A DNA stretch of 64,000 nucleotides, taken from assembly GCF_949628265.1 (NCBI RefSeq), contig NC_088790.1:17922545-17986544 (forward strand), read 5' to 3'. Under the pieces are notes generated by a model that saw only the letters and a program-made list of their open reading frames with translations, was not told where the DNA came from and searched no databases. Positions within the stretch are counted from its first letter, which is position 1, and each line of letters opens with the position of its first letter. Positions 1 to 14,691 of the stretch are shown piece by piece. This stretch comes from Cloeon dipterum (lineage: Eukaryota; Arthropoda; Insecta; Ephemeroptera; Baetidae). Position numbers and translations under genes: made by a program.

Positions 1-3000
1 CGAATTATTTTATTTTAAAACATGTATGAAAGTTTGGTTGGAATTTGCACTGCAGATTGTTCCTTTGTTTTATAGCCTATGTCAAAATAATGCATTACAC
101 GGATCGATTGTTTTTATCGCAGTTTATCATAGCTTTTGACGCAAGGGAAAGTGAAAAACCGAGTGCGACATGACGAACATGTGGGCGCAATCGTTTCCGC
201 GTCAAATTAACTTTTTAGAGCAACACCCTCTTTCGCAGTCGCACATATATTATACAATTCCTGATAAATCACAAAGCGCAGTTTTGATATGCGGGTATCT
301 ATTTTCCCCATAACATGCAGGTCTTGGATTCACCTGAAAATTTCAATAACACGCAGCACGCCACAGTAATTTTAATTCGCGTAGGCCCCGGCCGACTCTC
401 GAATTGCGTGTGCGCAGAAAAAATCAATTGTGCGTTCCAGCTGAAAATTAGATAAAAGCATATGGCGTGAGGTGGCCTGTTCCCCTAATTTTCTTTGTTT
501 GACGATGAAAATGATGATGACTATGAGGATAGTGAGTAATGAATGGAGCGCGTGTTGAAACTGCAGCAGATTGTCGGCCTGTTTTTATATGTAATGCACA
601 CACACCACTAGCGCAAGGCATGCCACGTCGATTGAATTAATTTATGGACTATAGAGGTTGGGCCGACTGCAACCTTTTAGCCAACAGTCCCATCACCTGG
701 CCTCGTCCAGAATACAAATTAAACTCAGGGCAGCCAACTGCAGGAGAATAAATATTTCCATAATATTTTTATTGGGTACTATAAACTAGCACACTGAAGA
801 ATGTTCATCTTTTATATGATAAAGACCTCTGCTTGAAAATTTTACAATTCTTGGATCTCTTAAAGGAACAACATTTCTTTATTCCAAATTAAAAGCTGGA
901 TTAAAATTATAGCTCGATGATCAAAAAATTGTTTGGATGAATCAATAATTGTATATTTCATCTGCTTGTTGATTTTTTTGAAACTAATTTTAAATTTAGA
1001 TTATTAAAAGTACTTGATTTGCCAGTAATGTTATCCCTATTAGCTGTAAAAATCCTGTAATGAAAAATGAATGAAATTTCAATTTTAGATCTGTTTCTTT
1101 ATTTAACTTATTTTTTGAAATGATAGTCGAGCGCCCCGCTCAAAGTACTAGTCCATTAGACAAAAGTCACATGTACATATATATATATTACTATTTAAAT
1201 TGTTCGCCCAACGCTGATGGCATAATAAGAGAAATTGGTGCACGCCTTGCGTCACTCTGGTGCCTGGCACTCATTGTTGTGCGCCTTTTCAGTCGGTCGC
1301 GGGACACCAAGTAAGATGAAAAATGTTCCCATGTGCGCACACTTTTGTACACCAGCGAGTCAGTCTATCAAAGCGAGTGAGTCGAGGGTTTTCGAACGGC
1401 AGGATGAGCTACTAGGAAAATAACCTTCTGCTCGCGTAAGCCACCTGCCTTAATTTCGGGCACATGCTGGTTTTCAGCTGACTTCTTTCGTAACCCTCCT
1501 GAATGCCATATGAGATCGATAAAAATAAAAAAGCGACGGCTGCTTTCCAATCGGTTTCCGTTTTTTTTCTACCCAAAGGCTGAAAAGCAAGTCAAGCGAG
1601 CAAGCTCCCGCAGTCCAATTACTGTTGAAAATTTACACGAAAAGTGTGGTGGAACACGGCGTTGTTGAGAAGAGAATTGGAAATTGCTGCGTAGGAGGAT
1701 CTCTTTAGAATTGGGTCAAAATGGTCAGTATTTCCCACACAATTTCAATCGTATATCGCCGGGCGTGGATCTCTACTCTCCAAAGACAAAAAATGATTAG
1801 ACGCCGCGTAGACACGAAAAACGAAAGAGCCGAGCATTCCAAAGCTCACACACCACATTTTTTGGTTATGCGCCTCAAGCGCAAATCTTGACCACGCAGA
1901 ATAAATCGCTTCGGCTAGAAATATCGCACGAAAAAGCAGATTAACGGACGCGCGGCCCTGAAAATGCCGCAGAAAAGGGACAGAAATTTCGTGCGTTCTC
2001 GACGCGCTCATTAAATTTCTTGTGGGCGAGAGAGCGCTCCGCGAACCGCGAGAATCCTAGAGATGATCGCGCTCGATGCCTGAGTTCGTTTTATTGTTTT
2101 CGTGTTGTGATCTCGGGCCCGTTTCGATTCGGCAGCCGCCACGGCAGGTACCTCACTATCTCGCTCCGGGCTGTGGAATCTGAACCACCAGGCCGTGGTA
2201 GAAGTAAATCATGGAAACAGGGCGATGCTGCTGTCTTTCCTCGAAGCGGCACTGCGCTGGAATGACAGCTGAACAAATATAGAATTAATAATCAAACGAG
2301 GCTGCTTCAAATGAACATAAAAATTATAAACAACGTGCCTTCAACTTTCAACCCGAGAGATTTTATTAAGTCAAATTAATTATAATAAAAAATTGTCAGC
2401 GTGGCAGTTTGTACCAATGATGCTGCCAAGTTTTCTGTTTTAGCCACCACTGCAGATTGAAGCTAGCGTTCGCATTTGGTTGCTTATTTCTATGTATATA
2501 ACCAAATAAATGTAGAAAAACTTAATTTTTTTACTACTACACTTAAATTAACTTCAAAAGTTTTTTATTTTTTTGTTGTTTCAAATCAATTTTTAAAACA
2601 AAATTAGATATCAACATTTTTTAACAATATTTAACGAGAAAAATTGTAAATTAAAATAAAATTGAACTAAAAATTATATTGGTCTACAGTGTACCACAGA
2701 GTGAATCACGTTACAGATAGATAATTTTTAATTTCCTTTATTTGTATACTAAATTATTGTATAAAGTCTAGTGAGTTTTGCACTAATGGAGATTTTAGCA
2801 AACATGAATAAAAGCAAAGGAATAGAAGAAAATGAATGGGGTGAGTTAATTGATAAAATATATGTATTATAATACCCCCAGAAATGGGAGTGAAATCTTA
2901 CGTTCTTATTATATTGCCGGTTAAAAATAAAACATTAATCTAGCTTGAAACCACCGTTCTTCTCATCCGGCAGAAATTTTTAACATTTTTAAATTTCTGC

Positions 3001-6000
3001 TTTTGCAAAATTGCACGAATTCCTATGAGACTTCTTTATCTTATCACTTTCGCGAGTAAGGCCTGGAGGGCGTGTTCTTAAATATGGTTGGATCGTGTAG
3101 ATGGCGTCCGTAAAAAACGGTATCAAATTTTTGCAATTCCATTATTTAAGATTACTCTTGATCTTGATAGCTACAAATCAGACACTCGTACAGTACTGAA
3201 AACAAAGAGAAAATGTCAGAAATTTCATACTTGTGGCACGACGGGGCCTTAATTCTCGCGGTGCGGAGCATGCAAGCACGACTAAATTCCACCCGCGGCG
3301 GAGATTTGTATAAAAGTGAACATGCATGCACGTTGAATATCATCTCCACCGCCGCGTCTCTCGTATATAATAATCATAATGATACTCGCGCGCGGAGGAG
3401 AGGGAGAGAAACGTGAAAGAATCGAGTGCTCGAGAGGCGAGCGTGGTCTGAAAAAAGCCGATGATGAAGGCCCTCTGCTTGGACTGCCGATGAGGAGTGC
3501 TTGCGCCTGGCTAGGAGATCGCCATGCCTTAATTCCCGCCGAGCTTATTTCTCATCATCGTGCTTGAATGCAGCGTGACAAAAGTCTAGTGTGTGTAACA
3601 AAACCCTGAGTTCGGGACGGTGGAGAAAATCAACCAAAAAAATAGAGCCATGCGAGGCGAAATGCAGGAATCCCTGCCCGATTTTACAACATACAAACGT
3701 CCCTGCTGGACAGGAAAATTGGGCCTGGATCTCTTGAAACTCTCACACGATTATTTGAGAGACACGAGTTTGTTTATTTTGTGCACGTCTCTGCGATTTT
3801 AAAGCAAATAAATATCTGGAATAAAGCTGTATGAGAACGCCTTGAGCACGTGCCCATATTTATGACTTTGATGGTTGCTCTAAAACAAAGTTCATGCTGA
3901 ATTTTTATTTGATTTAAAAATCGGCCTCTGCTACCTGTTTCATTAATTTTTTTAGCAATACAAGTTTATCTGAGAAAGTGCAGTTATGAACTATTTCCAT
4001 TTTTTAAGCTTCGCATAGACCTACTAACAATAAGGGGGCAAAAATCGAAGTCATCTGTACCCACATATCACAGTTATATTCTATTAAGAAAAATATGAAA
4101 ATTAATTTGTAAAAATACACCTACAAGAAAAAGACATTAAAGATTAAAAAATTAAAAAAATTAAAGTTTAGCAAAATTTGTTGTACTAAAAATTTCAAAT
4201 ACACGAACTGATTTTAATTTATATTCATTAATTTATACAAACTTATCAGTCAGCATAAAAATAACTATGACTTGTAATATTAATTAGCATTAATACTGTT
4301 ATAAAGAAACATTACTTTTAAATTTATTATTTTTTAAATATTGAAGAGCAGTTACAATTTCAGCATCAGCAATTTAATTTCCCTTGATTGAAGATCATGT
4401 GCACTCGTCAATTATACATGGCAATTAGGTGTAATTACAGCTTTAACTCGATTATTAAGAATGAAAGTGATCAGCGTCCATAAACGTAAAACTGGCAACG
4501 CGCGCGCATAAAACTATCATTCAACACGCTTATATATTCTGTCTTTCATACTCAGCGAGCAGCTCGGCGCGAGCACTTCACAATTTGCACCTGTGCTGCT
4601 TCCAGCCGTCGTAATTTCCTCTTTTTTATCTTCAGTCACCTGCTATCATAATTATAACGAAGGCAGACAGGATCTGCGTGTGCATGTTGCTTTTATAGCG
4701 TTTATTTGTACTTCGTACGCAGAATGCGCGCTTGTTGAGCAGGTCGATCTCGGTCAGATGTTCTGGCAAGGTGGCTTTTTCTCCTACAGAGAAATGACAA
4801 ACGAATTATTGTGTCTCCTCGGCTTGAGAATTTAATTCCTTGAATTAACTTCTAACAGATTTAATATGTTTAAACTTAAGTCCCGTAGTTTTTAATTTGT
4901 AATTTTAACAATAGCAGTTAATGAAATCTCTCATTCAGCTGCATAAAAATGAAACGAGCTCACTTCCACCCTTTATTAAGCGGCCATTTTACGCATAAAT
5001 TAAATTCATTGTTAACGTTTACTACTTCCTTCTGACCTTTTAATCCACGCGGCTAATTACGCGCCACCAATTCGAATTAATTTATTTTGAGCGGCCCGAA
5101 ATCAGATAAATCTAAAAGCTGCGCATGAACCAACAAATCCGGCGCGGTGATAATTTCGCGCATTTTCATAAATAATTAAGCAGGAAGCTCGCCGTTTCAA
5201 GCCGTTCACATGAATTAAAAAGGAAATTTTACTTTTATCACTCGTCCAGTTTCCTGTGCAATCTTCCACACAAAACATAATGTATTCTTCTGAGCTGCTT
5301 GCTGCGCGGTGCCTCCGGAAAGGTTCGCTTCTCGGTGCCAACGCACGCGATTTTCGCGCGGCGCAGCCAATTTGATATTTTACAGCCGCAATCCGCGAAA
5401 CGAGACAAAAGGAATGCGCTGAGATATGAATACGGGAGCCTAAAATAATTTAGAAAAACTCGAGGGGATCCTCGTTAGAGACAAACAACTGCTCCGCTTC
5501 ATTCTATGTGGCGCCATGGCATCCTGGATGTGGCTGGAAGGGATGGATTTTTTTGTCCAGGAAAAGGGAAATTGGCCTTTTAGTCGACCACACCTTAGGA
5601 TCTATTGCAAAGAATGGATATCCTCAATATAAAAAATATATTGGTGCCAGGAAGAGACAGTAACATAAGAAAATCGATTTAAATTTCACGCTTGTAAAAT
5701 CCTTAATAGAGAAATCTTTGGGAAATCAGGCGAGAGTGAAATATTGAATTGGTTAAAAAGTGTCGTATAGTAATAAAGACAATATGTATAATGCTCTTCG
5801 TAGTTAACTATTCTTAATTTCTATCAATTTTTATTATGTATTATGTTCGTTTGTTGGCAGTGTGAGAAATCAGTCCGTGTTGAGATGAATGTGAGCAACA
5901 AATATTGGGTAAGTTTTTTAAATATCAATTTTGAGACACGCACTTTCAAAAAATGCTTCCAAAGAAACAATACCATCTCGACCAAATCAAACTTAATTAA

Positions 6001-9000
6001 ATTATTCAAACACTACTTAGCAATCAACATTGAAATACATTTACAGGAAATAAACAAAAAAGATACGTCAAATGCATTTTTGATAATAAGTTTTTCTGAC
6101 TTGGACAGCCTTTTTTAAGATTTCAAATCAAAATTTCAACAGTTAGAATAATTAGTCTGTTTTTAACTGTAATTTCCCCAAAACCACTACTTGAACAGCT
6201 TATTTTTTCATAGCTGCAATAACTTTATTTTGTAACTCATAATTCTTTCCTATTTTAATTAATAACCAAAATGAAAACAAGAGTCAAACGCTATACACAC
6301 TTCAAAGGCGAAAACGTCTTGTGATCCACTATTGTCAATTGAGTGCCAATAAAATATGGTTGTTGTACAGGCGAAAAAGAGGAGCTATAGTAAGTAGAAC
6401 AGAAACTTTTGTCTAATTCTTCGGAGAGTTGTCTTTAATGCAGAACAATTCTTGGAACGACATCGATTTCTCCTCACAATTTGCATTTGAATTCACCAGA
6501 TCCCCCTGTGGCTAAAACCGCACGTCCAAACATTTCTGGCCGCGAGGCCGCCGTTCTCATCATATATATGCGGTCGCTTCAAGCAATTTGGTATAATTTC
6601 ACAAAGAGAGACAGCGCAGAGATGTGCATTGCGTGCGGCACAATCATGGCAGTTCCGGTTTCAGCCCTCATGCGTGGTAACTTCCGTTTTGACTCGAACT
6701 CTGCCGGGCAGTTGGACGATTGGTTTGCTCCGGCTCTCGGCTGAGTTCACGCACCACCGCGATAATTTATGCTTTTCGGGCAGCGATGCGTTTCATTGAG
6801 CGAACGAGAGTGATAAAGCGCTTTCCCACGCGGCGACACAGCAAACGAAATGAAAATGTTATTCAAGTCTCATTTGATGTGTCCACTGCGCGGCCGCCGC
6901 GGCAATCGCGCTTTCGGAATGAAAGCACTGAATCATGCGAGCTGATGACACTCTGCTATAAATCATTGGGCCAAAACCCGATTTTGCCGCATTGCCGTCG
7001 GTCAATCAGCCTGTAGCCTCTTGAAAACATCACCGAGAGGTTGCCAGCAGTTCTCTTCATTCATGGAATTTTATTAGAACTTGACTGAAATATCATTTTT
7101 AATCTATGATTGATCTATACCTTATTTGAACTCAGCTATATTAGCCCACAGGAAAACAGATGGAACCTTTTCTAAATTATTATGTTATAAGTTAGAATAT
7201 ACTTTAGAATATTTCCATGGGTCCAAATGAAGCAAAATGCATATTTTTGCCGTCTGATACCCCTGAGGCATATTATTTATAAAAAAATTGTCTTGCTACA
7301 CATGAAATGGATGTTTAAAAACAATAAATTTAAAATCATATACAAGGAAATTCTAAAAAAATCAAAGTATTACAAAAAGTAGCTATCCGATTCGATAGCT
7401 CCATACTGTCGTGATGTGAACAAATATCAGTGATCATAGTACAAGTCAGGTCAAACTATTCTAGAGCAATTATAATGGACTAGTAATGAGGTAATTGAGA
7501 TAGTCCTGGCACAAATTGATAATATAAGATTTTTCCTTCAAAGCCGACACACTACTGGTAAGTTTTTTGTCATAAATATCTACTGATAAAACATCATACG
7601 TGACTGACTAAAATCCGTATTTAAAATTTTGATTTTTAACAGCTATTTTAAGGGATTTGACCCCCTCAGAACTCCATATCTCGCTAACTTCATCTAACAA
7701 AAAAATTTCACCTTCTGATCTTACTCACATCATTGTAAAGATCACGAAACCATTGAGATCGCTAGTTACCAAAACATATATGTAAGCATAAGAGTTTCCA
7801 TGTTGTAGATAAAGCAAGTTCTCATACAAGAATTCCAGTGTCCCAGCTATTTAGTGCAATTTTTCCTAATCTGAGAATTTAAACACAGATTTCCTACGTT
7901 TTTCTTGATTACTCCATTCGTCAAATCGCGAGCTGGGACCAGAATCTGCTCCTTTGATGAAACATTGCAATTAGAGTAGCAATTATAGTCGTTGGGTGCA
8001 TATTTTAACCAGTTAATTCCGGCCTAATTAATGGATAATTAACAGCAACTCGAGTGAAGCCGCCTCAAAATTGCACATGCTACGACTTTGCTTCAGCCAC
8101 AACTAATGAACGAACGACGCAACTGCCGGGCGAAAATTTTAACGACAACACGCGCGTGCAAAAGAAAATGTATATCTGGAAGCTTAGTAAAATCTTTTCA
8201 CACCACATTTCTCGCTAGCTGCACGTCTATTTCTTTTTGTCCTCTCCTCGCAGCTCGGCCGAGATGTTATTCTCTTGTAGCATCACGAATTTGTTCTGTA
8301 AATTACAAACTCGTGCATCATTGACGACAATTGTGCATGCTCCGGGTTGATACCGTTACTGAACCGAAGGCACACCACCGAGCGCGCAGCCGATTCACAA
8401 CAGACACTGATTTTGTTCCTTCTGCCCGGTCCACATCTCATTCGACGCGGACAAGCGAAGAGCCGCGCGTTAGTGCCCATTGCAGGTGTCAAAAGGGCAA
8501 ATTTCAAGTCACCGGACGGACCATTTGTCATGCGTGAAAAATGATTGAAATCTTAACTCTACTTTTTTACAAAGTTGAGAAAGGTCTAAATTTGATTGAA
8601 GTTCAAAAGCCAACTCTAGACAAATTTGAGCTAATCTTTTGAAAATTAATTTTGTAAAAAAACATGTTACAGAAAATTTTCTAAATTTAAGTCACTTCCG
8701 GTTTTGGCTATTACTTTAATTCAAAATTAAAATTACAGGTAATTGGAAGAATTGAAATAAATATTTAACGTTTTGTAATTTTCTTTTAAACTTTGCAAAA
8801 AAATAACTGCTGTTCAAATAATTTAATCTTTAATTTGAAACACGTTCATTTCCAATTAAGTTTGTGCAAGAAGAACAAGGCTCAACACGATGCATCAAGA
8901 TGCTCTCCATACGCGTAACATTGAGAAGAAAAGCGAACGAGAGAAGTAGAACGGTATTGCGATTTGTTTCGTGGAGCTGATGTAAAATCGATTCTCGTGC

Positions 9001-11118
9001 ACCTGCCGAATGGAAAAGACGCGTTCACAGTGTCATGCAAAGGCCTTGAACTTGGTATATGGAAGCCACGATGAAAAAAAATATATAAACGGGATCAAGC
9101 AGGAGTCAATTAATCCACGCTGAGCTGAAATAAATTTTAGCTCACATCTCAAAGCTGAATAATGTTAATTTAAATTTTGTATTTCTCATGAAAAATGATT
9201 CCATAAAGTCAAAATGCTTGGATTTCATAATCAGCAGATTTTAATGGAAACAGGGTAAGTGCTACATTTTCATGACAATTTTGTTAATTAATCAAAAATG
9301 TTCTTTATTCCTTACAACCATAAAATTTTAATGAAAATATTTTACGATATGCTTTCATAGTACTGCAGAAAATAAAATATTTCCTTTTATTTGTTGACCT
9401 GCTTGGAAATTTTCTCTACGAAAGTGTAATCAAAGAATTTTGAATGCCCGCCCGACAATTCATTTTCGGTACGTTTAAAGTCCCAATCGACTTTTCCGAC
9501 CAAGTGGAAGCTGCTGCCGCGGCGGGGATGCGAACCACCCTTGCGGAGAGGGTGCCCGTATCGACCCGGCTGCAGCACTCAAAAGGGGCGAAGGGCGGTG
9601 CTTGGGGCCGCATTTATCTCGGGCGCGCATTGGCTCCGCACGGGCACCGAGCAGCGATTTCGCGATATCTCGGGCCAACCAGCAGGGATGGATGCTGCAC
9701 CAGCGTCTCGACTGGACCACTGCGGCCTGCGAAAACTGCCAATGATTAGGTTTTAAACACCAAATCGAGCAATCGTGTGGAAATTTGGATGCCTGGGGCT
9801 GAATGTTGTTCATAATTTATTTTAAACTTGCTTATTTCAATTAATTTTAATTATTATTGGATTTTTTATTTTAAAAGCACATGTGTACGGGACGACATGT
9901 ACGTTATTTTTTTGAACACTTCTTCAGACTTTATGCACAGTAAAAAGCAAGAGGAACCAATTGAGATTTTCCAATATTCCTCTAAATTTAAAGCGTTTTA
10001 ATTTTTGCGGCTGATTTGGATTCTTTTTTATGTGCTCCATTGTATACTGTAAATATTGGGGTTCAAATGAAAAAGAATGGTAAAAATCGTGAGCATTTTA
10101 TTGATTTTATGCCATCTGTAGCGGACAATTATAAAAAAAAATCTGCTCCAGATTACTTGTTTACTTATGACTGTGATTAAGCTTCTGTCGCTAAATTAGC
10201 CTTTAATTCTGGTAATCCTCGTTATTTTTGTTGAATCACAGCAGCTGCCGGATTACATAGGCAACCAGCATGGAAGGCAAGCAGTGCGGATTGCCTCCCG
10301 TGTCCCGTGCACAAGTCAGCAGTGCACTTTACATCTCACCCGCCTACTTAAGCACGTTAAAATACACACCAGGGAGCGCGAGTGTATTGATTACAGGAAC
10401 TGTATCCAGTTACAGAAAACACCCATTCGCTTAGCTGGCTGGTGCAACAAAATAATAACGCGTGTTATTTCTTTCTCCATTTCCACTGGCTGCTCGTGAG
10501 AATCGTACGTAGCGCGGATAATTCGTGAAAAACGAGGCTAGCTGGCATGGCCGGGTATCATTTTTCATTTTCCTCTCTTAAATAATGTGCTCTCTCGGCT
10601 CTGGCTGATGATGCGGTAAAAGAGCGGCGAATAACGAAGCAGTTTTGGTGCAAGAGGCATGCGGCACGCGCTCGAACGCGGCGGGGCCTCCTTTAATTTA
10701 TGCGCTCTTTTGGCCAGCTAACGCGCAAGCCGGATTATATATAAGCAGCACGAGCGAATGAATGTGTGGACGGAAAATAAAAACAACGCATCACCAGCTA
10801 CCGCGCTGAAAGGTTAAGCGATGGCACAGCGGAGTGTACATATTATTCGCAAGTGGCCCAACGCACTGCGTGAAAGTTATTACAAACTAACAATGACCAC
10901 GGTACATTTGAAATTAATATTCATGTTTGGTTCTATGAAATATTTAGAGCTGTAAGCTACAAACGGGTTTGAGGCCATCAAATGGATCTTTATTAATATG
11001 AAAAAAGAGGCCTTTAACTAGAAATGTTTCTAGCTCTCTACAACAAACAGTTTTTTTGCCATTTCGGATGATTTTGAATTAGTTCTGGATTTAAAATTCA
11101 GAAGAAGTGTTCGAAACT
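1..11118. other. intergenic or long-intron DNA, no gene seen
   Basis: This stretch is AT-rich with scattered moderately GC-rich islands near 2.0-2.3, 3.2-3.6, 6.5-7.0, 8.1-8.5 and 9.4-9.8 kb. Reading frames of 60-112 codons occur in the islands on both strands at once. None shows a recognisable domain or a convincing pair of splice sites, so I treat them as chance. A TATAAAAG at 3309-3316 and a TATATAAG near 10738 could be core promoters, but nothing recognisable follows them. The islands may be enhancers or promoters of the plus-strand miR-263 transcript. Confidence 0.5.
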
Positions 11119-11430
11119 ACCAAGAGATGGTGCCAGTGGTTATTTTCAATTTTAATGCGAATTAAGACTCAATCCTGCTGCAGTGCATTCTGCTTTTGAA
11201 ATCATATCTTTTGATGTGCTGAAATAAAAAACCAGTCCTGCCAATCGCCGTTGCAACGTTATCGAAAATTTTTATAGTAAAAAATTGTGTATTTTTACAT
11301 TTCTACGGCAGTTACCTTAACCAATTTCGGATTTCAGCACATCAAAATAAGTCATTTTATTTGCTGAATGCACATCAGCACGATTGAGTGCTTTAAAATC
11401 GGAAGTTACCGGTGGTTCCATCTCTAAGGT
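11119..11430. repeat. fold-back element with about 100-bp inverted repeat arms
   Basis: The left arm (about 11119-11225) and right arm (about 11331-11430) are imperfect inverted repeats over roughly 100 bp. The outer ends match as AGAGATGG at 11123-11130 against CCATCTCT at 11417-11424. The inner ends match as TGATGTGCTGAAAT (11212-11225) against ATTTCAGCACATCA (11331-11344). An interior block with ACTCAATC and GTGCATTC also pairs. The spacer is about 105 bp and has no reading frame. I could not settle a target-site duplication. This fits a fold-back or long-TIR MITE. A structured transcript is less likely because the arms are diverged. Confidence 0.6.
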
Positions 11431-14400
11431 GAATTAATGGTGAATTAACCTCATTTTTTTACTTCTTGCAAAGAAAACTTATTTTTATAACCTGATTTGT
11501 TGTTGTTGTAAAATAACGTCTGTGACTGGTGTGTGCAAAAAGAGACAGTTAGTTAACGGTCGTTTCGAATTTTAGTCAAAAACGCTAACCGAAAATCAAC
11601 TTTGTCAGGCTATATAGTTTTGACTTTTATCCAACATTTAGCGGCGCACTTTGAACAAAGAGTAAAAGCAGTGAGTCTTCCCTGGGCTGGAATTTTTAAT
11701 GAGTTAAACCGATGACAGTATTTTTCCACCGCGGTCCAAATATTTTTCAGAAAATTTCGGTCAGCATTGCTGTATTTTTAATATAAAAATTGGCGATAAT
11801 CAAATTAAATAATTTACGTATTCTTAGCTGGACGTTCCAAAAAGAGAAACTACTATATTTTATGGGTTTCCACCATTTTCTCATTTTTAAGAGAATCGTT
11901 TACATTTGCTTCGAGAAGATATGAATTTGATAAGTTTGTACGAAAGGATATATAATATATTGAATGGCTTGCTTAATAATCTAGATAGATTTGGACGACG
12001 TTCAGTTGGATTAACTTAATATTATATTGACTTTTAGATTTGCATGATTCGTGATCATTTGATGTTCCTACAAGAATTTGAAGAAAAGGCAGAGGTTCAT
12101 TGGTAGTCAAACTTGCAAAGTCATATAATTTTTTCATGCGATGCATTGGTAACTCTTGAGAAATATAAATTTAAACTTTCAAGATCAAGGAAAAAAGGAT
12201 TTTATTTTGCAAGCGCACCTGCCTCTTAGGTGTGAATAAGGCAACCGCGGTTTCCCTTGGCAGACCTAATGAAAATTGAATTGCGCCGTTTTTCCATTTC
12301 TCTCGCGGCCATTCATGCCAAACCGACGTCGACGGGCCGTTTCCTCCTGGCAAACACACTTTCGCAATGGCGGCCGCCCCCGGCTCGAGAGTGGCGTGAG
12401 AATCAATGGTGGCCATTCCTAATTGAAAAATCAATTCCACACTGAGTGCTGCTACTGCTTGGCAGATTAATAATGCAGGTTCTCCAGCTAGCTGCCGCTG
12501 ACAATCAGTCAGTCAATCCAGCGCCGCCAGGCGTCCCACCGAAAATATACATTATGCATAACTTTCGGCCGCTGTGCACATTTGTTCACTGCTGCTAGTT
12601 TCATGTAAAAGGCGATATATGGCACGCAGATCGGCCAGATAAAAGTAATGCATTTCGTGATACTGTGGAAAAGCTCACCATATGTGTTGGTTTGATCGTC
12701 ATGATGGACTTTTCTTGCCAGTGTGCCGTGCACGAAATAATGCTCTTTCCACTCTGTACGTGCGTTTTTAGCGGTGGAAAAAACTGCAGACAGCTGTGAA
12801 ATTGCGAAATGCGGGAGAGACAGACTGAAACCGCAGAGTCTGTAATTCTCTTGATTTTGTTTTCCCAGTTTGACACCCCATATGGCTCTATTTTTGCAAA
12901 ATTCGCGTGTTTTATTTTGCCAGGGAAAGCTGGATATGAGAGCTAAATGAAATTTTTAAATAGACTCTCATAGGTCTTTAAAGCTTTATTAAAAGATTTC
13001 TTTTAATAAGCTTAAGTTCTTTTAAAAAATTTAACTTTTTATGGTGTAATAGAGTGAATTATAAATTCGGAATTACCATTATTTTAGCAATGAATTAATT
13101 TTAATTGAGTTTGGTTACATTCAATCCACTTACCACCATTTTTTTGCCTTTTCTGGATATCTAGATATTTATATCAATTTAATTATTATCAAGATTTTTG
13201 CTAAAAGAATCAAATGCCTCTGCTTTCTTTAAATTATTTACAACAATTTTCACTGCACTGTCAGTTTCAAATTTATCGAAACCAAGATTAGGATGATAAA
13301 CCCTTTTATTAAATGAGTTGCTGAGGAGTATCAAGATCGATTTTCGCTTTCAATTTAACTCACAGTTCTCTTTTTGCTGTGCCTTGTTCTTTACAAGTCG
13401 GCTATTTATACACGCGGCTCTCGCATTTCTAAAACAGTAAAGCATGCGGCTGAGATAATGGTTCGCAACAAAAGCAGCTTTAGAAACCAGGCACGCTTTT
13501 ACGGCCGCGTATAAATCTTGCGCTGCTTTTCTATGTAAAAGCCTCCGAAATACGCCGTTTTCTGCGCACACGGCAGCTAAGTACCGACATTTCGTATACG
13601 AAAAATAATAACTCCAGCAGAGCCAAATCGGAACCAGAAGAATAAAACATACACAACACAATACACAATTTATAAAGAGTCGTCGGCTTCTCATTTCCCT
13701 TCTGGCAAGAGAGGTGTGTTGCGCTCCGCAGGAAAGAAAGAAAAAGATGATTTCATACCGCAAAAGCCTAAATAACAATAACAAAACGGTGGAAAAGACG
13801 GAGAAAAAGAAAATAATGATAGCTGCGCGAGAGTACTAAGCTCTTTCTTTCGCCGAGGTTCCCTAGGCAGCTCTTTCCACAAGAAGCTGCTGCCTTTTGC
13901 ATTCGTGCTTCACCGAGAGGGTAATGAACTAACTGGACTCTCCAGCGATCGAGAGAGCATTTTGCGCCACACGGCATCTCTCTCATTCTCTGCTCTCCTC
14001 TTCTAGGTTTTGTAGAGAAAAATCCGAACTCCATATTCCTCTGCTGGCGTCGTGTGCTGCTTGCAATCTTTTTGCGCTGCCCGGTATAATATGCAAGATA
14101 GAGGGAGCTTTATTAAATTGCGGATGTTCGCCAGAGCTGCTGCGATCAAATTTCACAAAGCTTTTCGTCGAGAGTGGCAACGGTCCTCAAGCCTGCATTG
14201 GCGCGTGTTACTCCTTATACGGAAATTTTATGATTATCGGCAAAATGGGAGCAAGGTGATGATCTCATTTCAGTTTTTCCGATAACGATTCCTTTGTAAA
14301 ATTTAATTATATTAGCAAATTCTTGATTTTAATTTGAGAATACTGTTGAAAAATCGAAGGAAAAATACAATTGTTTTTGGTTGAAAACGGAATCCTTGAG

Positions 14401-14691
14401 TCACACAGTGTACAAAACAAATAATATGATCGCTGTATGATAATCTGACTGTTTCTAGATAACATGGTTTGATTGCACACTCATTAACCCCCTTCTAGCG
14501 AGTTGTTGATGAATGCTTATGAATTTTTAATATCTTTGTAATTATCTGGTCGGTTTTGTGTAGCTTTACTAATACTTTGTTCGCGCCTTTGTTTTAGGAA
14601 CTTGTTTATTGGGTTCTTAACATCTTCTGGGAGATGTCCTGCTTACAGCGGCCATCAAAATATTGCGTAAAAATGACTTTGAAACGTTAGA
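11431..14691. other. non-coding DNA, no gene seen
   Basis: This is AT-rich sequence with a GC-rich patch at 12.2-12.9 kb and another at 13.35-14.2 kb. The patches give overlapping short frames on both strands. None resembles a known protein and none is bounded by good splice sites. Confidence 0.45.

Noticed and set aside
9520..9570. GGGATGCGAACCACC resembling a reversed tRNA B box
   Set aside because: No matching A box or acceptor stem at tRNA spacing on the minus strand.
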